DNA of 64,000 nucleotides from Coffea arabica (Eukaryota > Streptophyta > Magnoliopsida > Gentianales > Rubiaceae): assembly GCF_036785885.1 (NCBI RefSeq), contig NC_092326.1, positions 42,494,287 through 42,558,286 of the forward strand. The letters are read 5' to 3'. The position numbers and the translations under genes are program-made. Shown one piece after another: positions 11,784 through 21,953 of this stretch (the first letter of the stretch is position 1; every line of letters begins with the position of its first letter). The notes below the pieces were generated by a model. The model did no database searches and had not been told where the DNA came from. It saw only the letters and a program-made list of their open reading frames with translations.

Positions 11784-14700
11784 TCAGGAAGAGCTCTGTA
11801 GACGGCTTTTAATCCACAATTCCAGGCTACGCAGCTCCTCACCGCTTATTGAGTGACCAAGACCAGGATAAGCCTGAAAAATGTAATGCCATTTGTCTTT
11901 TCCGTTTCAGGACAAACGCATAGAGAAATCATGTGGATGTTTCGAGAAAGGGTGGCAAGCAAGCACCTTGAACTCACAGCTTACTCCAGCTTGCTCAACG
12001 AATGGAGGACCTGCTTGCCCTGCTTCAAAGAGTACTGTTCTGTCATCCATACCATGGGACCATAAAATTGGTGTCTGCATGTAATTCCCCATTTCAGATC
12101 CATAATTCAAGCAAGTAAAATTGACAATGAATAGATGATGTAGTAATAAATGCCAGTCAGCCAAAACTGGGCTCCTACCAATGGATCAAAGATTAAATTG
12201 CTTGCAAAACCAACTGCAAAAAGGTTTGAAACAATTATTGCAAATGGAGCTACCAAATGTGTTTTTCTTACAAGATTTCCTCCCACCTGCTTTCTTTTCA
12301 CTGTCTTTTTCCTTCTTCAATCCAATGCCCATGACTGGTAATGCTATATACTTAATCACTGAATAAACAGACACTATTCCCACAACTACAAACTACCATC
12401 CAGGTGGTCTTCAACAATTCGGTCAAAGTTGGCTTCAACAATTCCAGTCTTTTACTGAACAAACTAAATCATTAAATACACTATTTTGACTCCAAACAAA
12501 AAGCAAGACAAGTAATCCAGGAAAAGGAGAAAGAACATGTAGTGCCAACTACCATTTCTACCCCCAAAAAAAAAAAAATCTCAGCTTTTTTTTTAAGGCA
12601 CCTATCTCACTTAACAGCCAAACATGCATCTCCCACCAAAACTTAAAAGACCGAAAAAAGGGCACACAATTATTGAATACATCATAAATGAAAAGGTCAG
12701 CAAGAAAGCCATCTTTGATTCAATGGAGTTGGACATGCCTCTGATAAGAGAATTTTTATATCATCATGATATCAGATCATCAGCCTAAACCCCAGCTAAA
12801 GATAAGCACATTGTTCATTTGGAAAGGCAAGCCTTAAAGACTATATCTCAGGTGTGCTTCTAGTTAGATACGCTCTAGCTTGCCAAAAAACAAAGCTGAA
12901 ACAATGAAAACAATCTGCAACACCATAGACGACCCACATTAAGTTTATGGGAGTACCTTCTTTGCAGGGGGCTTAATTTGATCAAGTATCGAAGAATTAA
13001 AAGGAACCCATCCACTGAATACAGCACCTCCTCCCAAAGTTTTTGGATATAGCAAAATACTAGCCAACGTCAAGGCACCTACAAAACTCACAAAGTTTCT
13101 CATCTAATTGGCAGGATAACATAAAGAATGCTTGGATCAGTGCATGCAATCTGAGAGAGAGAAAGGCATCACAGACACTCAGAGAAAGAGAGAGACCTCC
13201 TTGACTAAATCCACATATAAATACATTATCTGGATTTATTCCAGATGCAATCTCTTTGTCTATCATTGCATGAACATGCTGCACGGCTTTGAGAACACCA
13301 CTTTCATCTTTAGGAGAATTCTGAAAAAAAAAAAGTGTACCTTAAAATTCGAAATGCATGTGATTGAGCTTGCCAGAAAGAAAGGCTGCAAGTATTGTAT
13401 TAAATTTATCTTGACATCCGGTACTCAATGAAATTCATTATTCAAGAAGCAGACATGAGGAAGATATAGAAAGAGATATTGTTCCAACTGGAAAAGCAGT
13501 AAAGTTTGAAGTGCACATATCAACCTAACTAGCAAAGCGGATAAACAATATACATAAAATAATTTATTTTGAGGAAAATTCAAGTCCTTAGAAAACTTAT
13601 ATACTACTCTGTAGCTATTTTCAACAAAGTTCAGATCAGCTGCAAATGAGCCAAAGTAAGTTTGCATGGTGGTCAACACAACCAAAGCCTTCTCAACTTG
13701 TCTTTCGTCAAGCTTGAGCAGTTTGAATAGTTAGCCCAAGAACACTAGCATCAAGTAATGGTGAACCAAATTGAATTTACATCTGCTATAATATTCTATA
13801 CTACTTATTACTAAAATGTGAATATGAACCACAATACTACCTCTGTCTATGTAATTCGGAAAGACTGGCAAGAGTACCTGGGATTGCAGCCACTATATGC
13901 ATCCTAGGATTGGGTCAAGGTAACCATATGCATCTATTGTATTACATAAATAGCCCACTGAAAAGTTACAAGGAAAACAAAAACACGCATATGTTTGAAT
14001 TGCTAGAGTCCTGGTGTATGAATTGCTAGAGTCCTAGTTACACCTAGCAATTCTCCATTTTTACAAGGTGTAATGCACCACTGATCTCCTTTTTGATCCC
14101 CTGGCCAGATCACTCTCTCTCAACATAGAAAGATCATTAGATTGTAGAGCCTGAGTTCCTTTTCTCTTTAGTATGATCACTGAAAACAGCAATGGTGTTG
14201 TTGCAAATCAACCAGAACCTTAACTGGGTGAACCTATGTTGATGGACACCTTCATTTACAGAACACTAGTATGTTTTCAATAAGGCTTGCCTCAAGATGA
14301 GTTCAAGCACAGATGAAAGAGCTGGACGAGCTCAAGCCTATTTCAAGAAATGGCAATACTGAGTCAAGTCAAGTTCTAATAACTCAAGCTCAACTTGGCC
14401 CAATTGCAACCCCCCTAATTCAGATCACTTCAATATCAAATTGCACACAAAATTTAACTTTCATGACATAGACTGTAAGCTGCAAGGTGAAGAAAAATTG
14501 AGACAAGGGAACTCACCGCTGTCACAGGTATCTCATGAATGTCAAACCATGAAGGCATCACAGCACCATCTATGCCAAAAGAAAATTCAGCAGATAGACA
14601 CAGTAAATAGGCATTAATAAAAGATAAAATGCAGGGAAAATACATAATGAAACAAAAGAGGACCAGCACGAGTGGTAACAGAACATTTCCCCACTCAACT

Positions 14701-15892
14701 CAATTTGTTAACTATCACCAAAGACCTGAATACAAAGTACAACTTAAGCACATGGAAAGTAGTACCAAAGGGAACATTGGACATCAAAAAAAAAAATCCC
14801 CAAAATGTCTCCACAGATGAAACACAATTGTTGATCTTACTGTTGATTGCTTTTCCAGTATCTATCTAAATGTCAAGGACACAAGGAGCTGGTGGTTACT
14901 TCAGCATCTCATTTAGTGGAACAACAAGTACTAAAAATTGGTACGACTCCTAGAAGCCTTCCTGGACTTGTTGGTTGTCAAGAATTCAGTGAAACGGTAA
15001 AAAGAAATCATATTTTAGGAATAGTAGAATTGTGTGAATACCCAATTTCGATCAGATATCAACAAAATATGAGCATGGATAGTAAACCGCTAGAAGTGAA
15101 ATGTTTACAACTCTTGGTAAGCTTATCCCTAATCCAAAGATACCAGCCAATAAATCTAAATATTTTTCAGTTACTGCTAACAGTGTTTAATTAGTCATTT
15201 GCAAAAGATTAATCGGCAAAAGCAATTTGAGCACTCAAAGCTTTCAAAAGTCTATTAATCCTTTATACCTTTGAAGAAATTAAACTTGTCCATTTACTAG
15301 AGAATTAGTCTCAAAATTGTAGCCTACAACAATGCATTCGGACAAGACAAGCAACACGATTATTTGCTGCACCAAAAGCCAAAAGGAAAAAAAAAAAAAA
15401 AATCTTTTCTCTTGATTTACGAACGAAACCACATTTATGCTTCGTAAGAACAATGAAGAATCAAAATTAACAAACATAGAACAAATAAAACAAAACGCAT
15501 CACCATCTAAAATAACATGATGATCAAGCAATGCTGCTCAAAAACATAACAGAAATGATACTTAAATTGAAGTGGAAAATTAAAAATAAATAAAAAAGAA
15601 ACTTACAATTACAAGTGACAGGATTTGATGGGGCAGAAGGGAAAGCCCAAGTGGTATTTTTGAAGTGAGGAGAAGTGAAGAAGGTTTTGATGGGTTCATT
15701 TGCCGGGCCCGAATCGCCCAACCCATGAAGCCAAAGAATGAAGCTCCGAGCCATAGGGGCGGAGACGGGGGCGGGTTTGATCAGATACGGGTATGGTCGA
15801 GAAGATAGCACAAAGAAAATGGTGATGCTGATGGTGACTGTGAACAAAACTATTGGCTTTGCTACTAAACTGGCGGTTGAGGAGGAGCTCAT
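11784..15892 (-). CDS. SOBER1: SOBER1/acyl-protein-thioesterase-like hydrolase
   Basis: Six minus-strand exons (15607-15892, 14517-14569, 13197-13320, 12957-13078, 11967-12074, 11784-11873) join in phase to 260 aa. The alpha/beta hydrolase core shows LWLHGLGDSG at 53-62, the nucleophile elbow GFSQGG (Ser152), the acid in HGMDDRTV (Asp206) and GLGHS (His238), so the catalytic triad is complete. From Met47 (MARSFILWLHGLGDSG) it follows Arabidopsis SOBER1 as I recall it. SOBER1 suppresses AvrBsT-triggered immunity and has been described as a protein deacetylase in the acyl-protein thioesterase fold. The extra residues 1-46 are in frame and include a hydrophobic segment at about 10-30, a likely signal anchor. 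Initiation at Met47 (15754) would give a soluble form. The call as an acyl-protein thioesterase family member is firm; the exact substrate is not. Confidence 0.88.
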
Positions 15893-16797
15893 TCTAGGAC
15901 TAGGCCTCCCGTGCCGTTCGCTGGATGGGTTTTGGGTGCGGAGAAATATGTTGATGACGCTTTCGGAACAAGGTGCGGTGTTTGGATTACGCTTTTAACG
16001 TTCTTGAAAGCCTTAAGCGCGGAAGCGACTCACGCTCTTTGGGTCAAGGGACAAGAATGGGTGGCATCAGTTTGGAGGGGTGTAAGACTTATTACACGCT
16101 TTTATCAGCTGAAAGCGCCCTGACTTGCACCTACTCCGGAAACGCTTTTAATCATCTTAAATTGGCAACTTTATGAGGAAAGAATCACGCCTTCCTTCCC
16201 AGTATTTTGCATTCAAGCGTTTCATCTCAAGTCAAGTCAAGTCCTCTTGCTTGCTAGTATTTTCCTTCTCTTTATCATCGACAGAGACTACAATTGTTTG
16301 ATTAGGCCAATAAACATTTTAATTTTCGGGTACATAATCATTGAGATCAGTTGGGCAAGAAGAGCTTGTGGCAAAGCATCTCATGTCGCATGCCAAATTG
16401 TTTTGAAGCTCCTCAAATTTGGAGATCACTGTCCCAACGTATTTGTCCCCAGTCATGAGACTCATGACTGAGTTGAATTCATATATGACAGTATTAAGGA
16501 AAAAAAAAAAAGGAAAGAAAAAAAAGAAGATAGCAAGAAATTATGTGTGAAGAATAAAATAATTTGATGTAGCTTTGGAGAGAACAAAAAACAGCAAGTA
16601 TTACTTGGAAAGAAAATCAAGGTCTGCCAATGCGTGAAACTCCAGGAATAAAAGAATGAAATAGTTTTAGAATGCGCAAGTGTTTCCAAGAAAATCAGTC
16701 GTCTTCAATTATTTCCATATACACTACGCTTAACTTGTAAACAAAACGGTAGAGGAATCTTCAAGGACTCCCAAAAATCTGGATTCCCTTTTTCCAC
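15893..16797. other. Intergenic region upstream of the SOBER1-like gene
   Basis: This is the divergent promoter space between the minus-strand hydrolase and the small plus-strand RALF-like locus. It contains an A-rich tract at about 16499-16530. Short overlapping ORFs at 15911-16176 show no family features and are probably chance or 5' UTR of the hydrolase. Confidence 0.45.
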
Positions 16798-16804
16798 TAT
16801 AAAT
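16798..16804 (+). promoter_or_regulatory. TATA box of the RALF-like locus
   Basis: TATAAAT lies about 100 bases upstream of the first downstream ATG (16903). That spacing fits transcription starting near 16830 with a short leader. It is the clearest TATA element near a start in the window and supports this locus being, or having been, a transcribed gene. Confidence 0.55.
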
Positions 16805-16902
16805 CAACTCTTCTTCATCCCAAGTTCCCAACTGCATTGCTTGTACCCATTGTTTTTTGTACCCTTTTTTTTTCCAAGGGTTAATATTACCACGTTTTGA
16901 GA

Positions 16903-17149
16903 ATGGGCAGGTCGAGAGTTTTATGTTTTTGGATATTGCTGTGGTTGACATCTTCCTGCTTGCACAAGGTGGTGATGCTGCTGCGCCTACAACCTTAGCC
17001 AAAGCCACAGGAACAGGAAAAGATGGAAGAATTCTTGATGCTGCCGCTCCTCCTCCTTACAACAGAGGCTGTAATGCGATAACACGATGCAGGTGCTGCA
17101 GTGCTGCAATATCACGTACAAAGCACGTCATCAGGAAATTTCTTGTCTG
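16903..17149 (+). pseudogene. RALF-like peptide precursor, apparently frame-broken
   Basis: The first ATG (16903) opens a 31-aa frame that reads as a good signal peptide (MGRSRVLCFWILLWLTSSC) and then stops at about 16998. The neighbouring frame, open to the stop at 17147-17149, encodes a basic spacer and PPPYNRGCNAITRCRC, which matches the C-terminal motif of rapid alkalinization factors (PYxRGCxxxxRC). No splice pair of usable length joins the two. RALFs are secreted cysteine-rich peptides that bind CrRLK1L receptors such as FERONIA. Either this gene carries a one-base frameshift, the assembly has an error, or the second frame starts at its own ATG (16924) with a poor signal peptide. The usual upstream YISY motif and first Cys pair are not evident, so the family call is moderate. 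Confidence 0.5.
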
Positions 17150-17668
17150 AAGAATTGTTTAGCATATGAATTAGTACTAGATCTACAGCATTCTAGGTTG
17201 TCACCTAGAATGGTGAAAGAGTGAGTTGGTTCAGTTGCTCATTGTTCACGGACTTTACGTATCATAATCAATAAAAGAATGCCAAGTGATAACTTATAAT
17301 TGTTCACCTCTTGTTTATCGATTCTTTCTTTCACTTTTTGTGCAATCGAGTTTATATCTCTTGCTTTAAGAACAGTTTCTGTCAGCCCTGTAATGCAGGG
17401 CTTGGCAGTATTTTTGCAATTTGAATTTTAATATGTTGTGTATACTTGTACAATTGTATGAAAGCAAAAGGCTTCAGAAGATATTAAGATCTCACCCCCA
17501 AAAAAGAAAAAGTGAAAAGAGAAATGTAGATAAGGAGATTATGAAAATCAACCATGTTGGCAGCAAACCATAAAAGATCAAACGAAGGCAAAAGCAAATG
17601 CTAATAAGTAGAGAAGACAGCAGTTTAGAGACTCCTTCTTTTTTCTACACGAATTCCTGAATGTGTAA

Positions 17669-17878
17669 CTAAATTAGCACCAACCGAAAGATATCTTTAC
17701 CCACATCAATTCTCATCCTAAGGACCGCGAGCCATAAGGTTGTATAAGCTGAATAGTGCAGATTGTACTCATCAGACTTCAGAGCACTTTTCAGTGCAGC
17801 TGCGCCAATAGTGCCACCATACCATCTAAAAGATGGCAGTAATTCATCTATCCTCTGCTTGTGGTAAAACAATCTCTA
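17669..17878 (-). other. Orphan coding-like segment, possible exon remnant
   Basis: A minus-strand reading frame includes DELLPSFRWYGGTIGAAALK and SALKSDEYNLHYSAYTTLWL, then VLRMRIDVGKD, before a stop at 17669. Composition and amphipathic pattern look like protein-coding sequence rather than spacer. A stop lies just upstream, and a possible acceptor (CACAAGCAG) lies inside it. I do not recognise the family. It lies downstream of MED11 on the same strand and could be a lost exon, a processed fragment or chance. Confidence 0.3.
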
Positions 17879-18143
17879 GAATTAATTTCTTGAATTGTGC
17901 AAAAGATTAAGACACTAGGGATTTATGGAATAAACAAGAAGAGCACACAGTGCCATGTGTAGCATGTAATAATCTAAGGCTAACCGCTTTTGCACAACAG
18001 ATTCTGAAATTTCTTCATACCAACATCTGTGCACGCTCATGGTTAATCAAATGCCCTTGCCAGACCAACTAAATCCTATATCCCTGATCTCAGATATTAG
18101 GCATCCTCCAAAGCAGCCTATTTGTGAATGTTAGATCAGAGTT

Positions 18144-20004
18144 TCAAGCTGTGGTATGATACCCTTCAATTGTATGCTTCATCTCATCTAACTGTGCAAT
18201 GACATGATCCAGTTTCTTGCAACAGATCTCATTAGATATTCTTGGAACGTAGTCACACTTCTCAAAAGGACGATACTCGCAGGCACTTTTGATTTCTTCT
18301 CGCAGTGTCACTTGGATGTCCTGTTTAGAAAGATGAGATGCAAAAATGCCATCTTCTTAGCTGACGATTGCAATTACTATGATAACGAAACAAGCCTACA
18401 AAATGCTTTTGAGCAGGAACAAGTAGGTAAAATGCCCAACTATCCAAGATAAAAATGAATCTACACATCTTAATAATAATATGCAGAAATAAAATCTTCT
18501 CTGTTACAGAACTTGTAAGAAGAACTTTACTCTTTCTTCAATATGTCCGAGTTATTATTTGTCAAACCCTACATCCTCTTGTTTGCGATTTTGTCTTTCC
18601 AAATGACAACATAAAATACAGAAGATATTAAGAAACAAAACAAAATCGCATGTTTCTTCTAGTTGCAGGCACATGCAGGGATTGTTAACAATCTCAGTGT
18701 CAAAAGAGAAAATATGCCAGAAAGTAAAATCCCAGAAAAAACAACAACAGCAGCTAATAATATGCCAAAAAGAACAATCTTCCTAGACAAGCAAAACCAT
18801 GAGCAATTGACTCATTGCAGTGAATCAGATACCTTATAAAAGATCATCTCGAGCACTTTGACTTGCTCATTAACAAAGACAAAAAATTCCATTGTTCAAC
18901 CCCATGGTTCCATCACTAAAGGAAAAGAAAACTCTAGATCACAAAAACGTCAAGATATATATCACCTCCAGAGTTTTATCCTTGAACCCATGATATAATT
19001 TACACGTAGTAGACTTGTCCCCATATGAACTATGAACTCATGGTTAAATAAATTTCAATTCTATGTTCATGTCTAATTCAAAGATTTCTTCTTTTATTTT
19101 CCAGCTTTTTTGACAGGAAAAGAAACTGATTCAATTTGGATCAAGTACGTCAACGGCTGCATAGACTGCATTCTGCGGCCTTAAATTGAGGCTATCACCA
19201 ATACCAGTTCTAAGATGGGGTAGGTGTTTAAGAATTAAGACAAGCTAAGACCTTTAAAACAAAAGCCATAGCGTAACCCTATTCACTTTCTGACGTTACC
19301 AGCTCCAGGAAAACAACCATACAGCTGGTAATAACTAATTGCAATTACCACATTCCCTTGCCATTGTAACTTCTCAAAGCGGCATTTGACCATCTCTACA
19401 AAGACTTGGGGATAATACTTCACAATACTGACACAATAATAATACTGTAATCAGATTCACAAAGCAAGAAATTTTTATTCATTAAAAGGTACTTGTAAAT
19501 TGTCAGACTACTCCATGGTTTTGTTTTTATGACAAACAGGACAAACTATAGAGATGAAAATATTTATGCACCCACAGACAACAAAAATTAGACGAAAAGT
19601 TTTCAGTTCACTCTTGATTGGAAATTTGGGGAAGTTCTGGTGGAAAAATTTGTTTTCAACCCATCCCCTTCTCACATATCATGTACACATACAATTCTAA
19701 TTTGTAACAGCAATATGCCATATCGTATTAAAATTGATCAGGAAGAAGGACTGTGACCTTGATCAATTGCATAAATTCACTGCAGTGATTGTTCACCAGC
19801 TCCTTTCTTGGACCACTAGGGCTTGCCCATTCGTCCATTACACTGCTAGCTAACTCCAATACCCTAACTATTCTCTGTGAAGCCAAAATAGCCATAAAAA
19901 CGTTAAAAGATCTGGTTTCCAAGGAAAAAATCGTCTAATTTATTGATTACCTTTTCAACATTTTGAAGCCTTTGCAATGAAGTGTTTTGGTTTTGAGGAT
20001 CCAT
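18144..20004 (-). CDS. MED11: Mediator complex subunit 11
   Basis: Three minus-strand exons (19951-20004, 19758-19874, 18144-18320) join in phase to 115 aa, the same length as I recall for Arabidopsis MED11. The sequence starts MDPQNQNTSLQRLQNVEK and continues RIVRVLELASSVMDEWASPS, then HCSEFMQLIK, DIQVTLREEIKSACEYRPFE and KCDYVPRISNEICCKKLDHV, close to the plant MED11 sequence throughout. MED11 forms a small helical head-module heterodimer with MED22 and helps RNA polymerase II pre-initiation complex assembly in the nucleus. The intron between exons 2 and 3 is long (1437 bp), and its donor (GTCACA) is weak. The gene looks intact. Confidence 0.93.
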
Positions 20005-21953
20005 GGTGTACGTCGTCTGCATCAAGTCCACTCCACTAGTCGAAGTAGATGTGAATGTATTTAGAATTCAAGAAAAACATCATCGTTTTACAAAATGTAA
20101 AGCCCAAGCGCTCAGATTTCTTAAAGCTCATCAGATTATAATCGAGCAAGCCTTATACATGGATGACAATACAAGGACAAGGACATACGGTAAGTGATAA
20201 TATCATTGGTTAAAAATAAAATGTAAATGGATCGATCTTATCTATATCTAACCAGGGCTAATAAATTTGGGTAGGATATGGATTTAATTTCTCAAACTCA
20301 AGCCCGACTCACACCCAAACCCTATATAAAAGTGTTATGAATCTAGGTGACGTCTGATTTTTTAATGATTCATATTCAATTTCAAATCCATACCAAATCC
20401 TATCTAAACTCATGTGTATATAATTAAATTATATATATTAATAAATTTATAAAATATTCTAATATTCTATAGTTATTAGATCGAATATAGAAAGACTTCA
20501 TGATTGTTCTCTTTTTTTTAATCTAGTTGTCATTATAATTAGTACAAGCTTTTTAAGAAAAAAAGGAGAAAAAGTAAAGGCAAATAAATAAAGGATTTAA
20601 CGTAGATATAGGTGAAGTTTTAAAAATAAATAGAAGCAATCAGTAGTAGTTATTTTTTTGAGTTCATAATATTGCATTCAACTTCTTTAATATTAATTTT
20701 ATTGTTTGAAAATAAAAATTGGATGGCGTTCATAATTTTTTTTTTCAGATTTTTAATATATATTTTATTTTAGTGCTTTTACAAAAATACAATGAATGCC
20801 CTTGATACCCAGATCTAGAATGGTTTGGATATGGGTTTATTTTTTGAGATCCATAAGGATTTGGCTCTAGATCTAACTAAATTTAATGGGTCTGGATTAA
20901 AGGGATTCAATCCAGACCTTACTCCATTAACATGCGTGACCATTGGAATAATAATGTCATGCATTCTAATAGATTCCTACCAAAGATAATACGTGGGCAT
21001 ATATACGTGATTACATCTAGTTCTCCCTTGAAAAGCCAAATAAAATTACTTAACAATTCACTTTGTGATGGTGTCCCATAGAGTACCATCGGTTAACTCC
21101 TACTCCATCTATTCTTTTAATTGGGATTTACTTCGTGTTTTTGGATTAATATATAGATTTTTATTTTGACAAATTGCAACACCTATATTATTATGTTACT
21201 TAAACAAACATTAGGGGAGACCCACTTGGGACCTTAGGTAATACAAGAGGCTACAAAGGAGAAGGCAAATCTGAACTAAAGAAAGGAAAACTTACTTAAA
21301 ATTAGAGGAATGCATTGACATATTTTTTTAAATTTTTTTTACGCATACAAGATGCGAGGTTACACCTAGAATTTGACCTTGTTTTTAATAAGTTAATCGG
21401 ATTAATAGAATTTCACCTATTCACTAAAGTTTAAATTTATAGTAGAGTAACTTCTAAGTTGAAGCACTCCTTAAGTTCGTATGTTGAACCATAATTCATT
21501 CTTTAAATCATGGCGTTGATATATGCCAAAAAAACTAGACAACGGAGATGGAATTAGGCACTTGGTTCAACCAAAAAAAAAAAAAAAAAAAGCGAGAGAC
21601 ATGGACATAAAAGAGAAAAGCATATGAATTTTCAAGAGGTTCTACAATACTTTTTGGTACCATACCATACTCAAAAGTATCAATCTTTAAGGTTTTCGTT
21701 AATGATCTAATGAGAATTTATTGAATTGTTATAATTATGATGCCAAACGAATGGTGGAATTTTTGTGAATTTTCATTTTTATCGTCGCAGTGATGATACA
21801 GACAGCCGCAGTCACGTATCACTGTAACCAAATACAAAAGTCCACCTCCCGCTTGCTAAACTATAACTAATACATAAGTCCACCAAGACAACAGAGCCCA
21901 TTTTCTCTGACCGGAGCGGTGGTAGTTCATCGTTATCGCGAACCCAAGATTCC
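20005..21953. other. Divergent intergenic region, MED11 to MPC2-type gene
   Basis: This is shared upstream space of two divergently transcribed genes. The stretch about 20255-20945 contains GGATATGGATTTAA-like and TCTGGATTAAAGGGATTCAA-like strings facing an AT-rich centre. It resembles an old degenerate plant repeat, but I could not pair its ends. A run of 20 A lies near 21570-21590. No gene was recognised. Confidence 0.45.

Noticed and set aside
20255-20945. Possible transposon with GGATTAAA-like ends
   Set aside because: I could not pair inverted ends or find a target duplication, so no element is called.
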